From Dyadobacter sp. CY356 (GTDB taxonomy: Bacteria > Bacteroidota > Bacteroidia > Cytophagales > Spirosomataceae), in NCBI RefSeq assembly GCF_021440195.1, contig NZ_JAJTSZ010000002.1, positions 186,001 through 250,000 on the forward strand: DNA of 64,000 nt, read 5' to 3'. The notes beneath the pieces were generated by a model that did no database searches, was not told the DNA's origin, and worked only from the letters and a program-made list of their open reading frames with translations. Below, piece by piece: positions 63,172 to 64,000 of the stretch. Made by a program: the position numbers and the translations under genes. Numbering within the stretch: position 1 is the stretch's first letter; every line of letters begins with the position of its first letter.

Positions 63172-63216
63172 ATTCATAACCCTGAGGTCAGCAGTTCGAT
63201 CCTGCTTCCCGCTACG
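63172..63216 (+). repeat. attR core (45-bp direct repeat, copy 2)
   Basis: Identical to the tRNA portion at 19241-19285, but without the tRNA 5' half, so it is not a functional tRNA gene. It marks the right end of the element. Confidence 0.95.
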
Positions 63217-63245
63217 AAAAAGGCCACTTTTAAGTGGCCTTTTTT
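63217..63245 (+). terminator. original host terminator of the tRNA gene
   Basis: Stem aggccactt/aagtggcct followed by seven T, directly after the att core. Before integration it would have followed the tRNA gene; a different hairpin now does so at attL. Confidence 0.75.
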
Positions 63246-63294
63246 ATTTGCGACAAAAGAATATTGATAAATGAAGTGAACTCAAAAGGCCGCT

Positions 63295-63734
63295 CTATTT
63301 AGCTGACAACGGAATAAGTCCCGCAGTTGTGATGACACGATCAAAGCCCATTGATTGCAAATGTGTAGTTAGTTTTCTGTCTCCTGTCAAAGAACACCAT
63401 CTGTTTGTAATGTCAGAGCTACATAGCTGATGTCAAAGGCATCAACGCCTATCGTAAGTCGTTCGGCTTCCTGCCAGTGAGATTTTTCTATTAGAAATTC
63501 ATTGTGCAGCTCCAGACAATTGAGTAGTGTATAATAATCATCTACAATCTGCTCGAAACTCTTTTTAGAATTTTTGATGATTTTTGTCTGATGTTTGAAT
63601 AACTCCACCATCGTGTAATGACAAGTTATACGCCTGATTGGCAATGAAGTGTGCGTCAGCAGTCTTGCAATGTTGCTATTGGGGGAGATCAGTGCACTAA
63701 AAAGAATGTTAGTATCAATGACAACCGTTATCAT
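63295..63734 (-). pseudogene. PIN-domain toxin gene broken by a frameshift
   Basis: The first 115 codons give a PIN domain (VIDTNILFSALISP, the middle acidic VEL, GVDAFDISYVALTLQTDG). The frame then stops at VL. One base later the frame continues LTGDRKLTTHLQSMGF and on to a TAG at 63295, the expected PIN C-terminus (TGDxxL). Adding one G at about 63387 would restore VLWTGD. It is either a real inactivation or a read error. The antitoxin-like gene is directly upstream. Confidence 0.75.
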
Positions 63735-63746
63735 ATAGCTATTTTA

Positions 63747-63953
63747 TTAGGGCAGGAACTTATGCCTGTTCTCGGCCCACCATGAAGTTTCAACCTCGTG
63801 TGCCAGTTTGGCGGCATTTTCTTCTGTGCCCCTATTCTGGGCGTTGGACTCGACAAAATGGAAATGATTAATTAACTTTTGTACATCGTTGATATCGAAA
63901 AGAGCAGCATTTAGCCGGATAACAATATCCTGATCGTTTCTTTCTATGGTCAT
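63747..63953 (-). CDS. putative antitoxin of the PIN toxin
   Basis: About 68 residues from the ATG giving MTIERNDQD (an ATG two codons earlier is possible). Short beta start, helical middle and WWAENRHKFLP at the end, the place where VapB-like antitoxins bind the toxin. 12 bp before the PIN gene. Host flank, not part of the element. Confidence 0.6.
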   Translation of the reverse strand: MTIERNDQDIVIRLNAALFDINDVQKLINHFHFVESNAQNRGTEENAAKLAHEVETSWWAENRHKFLP

Positions 63954-64000
63954 AATCATCTTTTATTTTAGTAAATATACCTATTAAACCTGAGACGTTA

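Larger units (their letters stand above)
19241..63216. mobile_element. hybrid integrative element: mobilization module plus tailed-phage genome
   Basis: Bounded by identical 45-bp copies of the tRNA 3' half, with a tyrosine integrase just inside the right copy. The outer genes (relaxase, MobC, coupling protein, toprim on the left; ArdC, small charged proteins, excisionase-like HTH, integrase on the right) form one mobilization module when the ends are joined in a circle. The inner about 37 kb carries head, tail, lysis, packaging, replication and recombination genes of a siphovirus-like phage. No VirB-type channel genes are present, so conjugal transfer would need a helper. Every core morphogenesis gene looks intact. 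Confidence 0.9.

Noticed and set aside
19241..63216. Assembly chimera joining a Bacteroidota contig to proteobacterial phage DNA
   Set aside because: The att repeats, tRNA, integrase and mobilization genes bracket the phage block correctly, and the outer genes show host-type signals. A misjoin within the block at about 23.7 or 60-61 kb cannot be fully excluded without reads.
1..64000. CRISPR arrays, reverse transcriptases, diversity-generating repeats, transposases
   Set aside because: No regularly spaced repeats, no RT motif (YxDD) and no DDE transposase were seen in any protein or gap.

Overview
The window is a chromosomal segment of a Bacteroidota bacterium, most likely a Cytophagales/Spirosomaceae relative such as Dyadobacter (inference from the style of the housekeeping proteins). 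Host transcription signals fit this: copies of the Bacteroidota -7 box TAnnTTTG, as TACTTTTG, precede the tRNA gene (19185), rpsO (17079) and a small gene (10668). The host genes mostly lack Shine-Dalgarno sequences.

Host left flank (1-19.28 kb): gap (GAPDH), trmB, folC, a TonB-like energy transducer, an HU-CCDC81/SPOR protein, an outer-membrane beta-barrel, a 1021-aa TPR protein, a TPR lipoprotein, menD, the primary sigma factor, rpsO-pnp, an LptF/LptG-type permease, a START-like protein and a tRNA with CAT anticodon (probably elongator tRNA-Met).

Integrated element (19,241-63,216; about 43.9 kb). It sits in the tRNA and is bounded by a perfect 45-bp direct repeat covering the tRNA from its anticodon loop to just past its 3' end. 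Its two ends form one mobilization module. On the left are a MobP/VirD2-like relaxase, MobC, a probable oriT interval, a TraG/VirD4 coupling protein and a toprim protein. On the right are ArdC, two small charged proteins, an excisionase-like HTH protein and a tyrosine integrase. No type IV secretion channel genes are present. Between these ends lies an almost complete tailed-phage genome: small accessory genes; a lysis cassette (holin, SAR-type endolysin, overlapping Rz/Rz1 spanins); tail genes including a tape measure and a tail-assembly chaperone with a canonical A AAA AAC -1 frameshift site; head genes (capsid, scaffold, minor head protein, DUF4055 portal); terminase; a replication block; a repressor switch; and a recombination operon (ERF, GapR-like DUF2312, SSB-like, exonuclease, NinB-like, DUF968-like, RadC).

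The phage module looks proteobacterial, and probably alphaproteobacterial. It has six E. coli-style TTGACA/TTGACC promoters, strong Shine-Dalgarno sites, spanins, a SAR endolysin and a DUF2312 protein, whereas the integrase has a Bacteroidota-type -7 box. The element therefore looks like a cross-phylum chimera: a mobilizable prophage that might spread by virions and by conjugative mobilization. The relaxase and the two small proteins by the integrase share one C-terminal tail (FxxxFxS...ER), which may be a transfer signal read by the coupling protein.

Two long gene-free intervals inside the phage (49.63-49.97 and about 54.69-55.13 kb) are packed with inverted repeats and may encode structured RNAs. 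Candidate cargo includes a FINCPFD-motif protein with a small partner, a DUF4393-like protein, and several membrane proteins on the strand opposite the structural genes.

Host right flank (after 63,216): the original tRNA terminator, a PIN-domain toxin gene broken by a frameshift, and its putative antitoxin gene.
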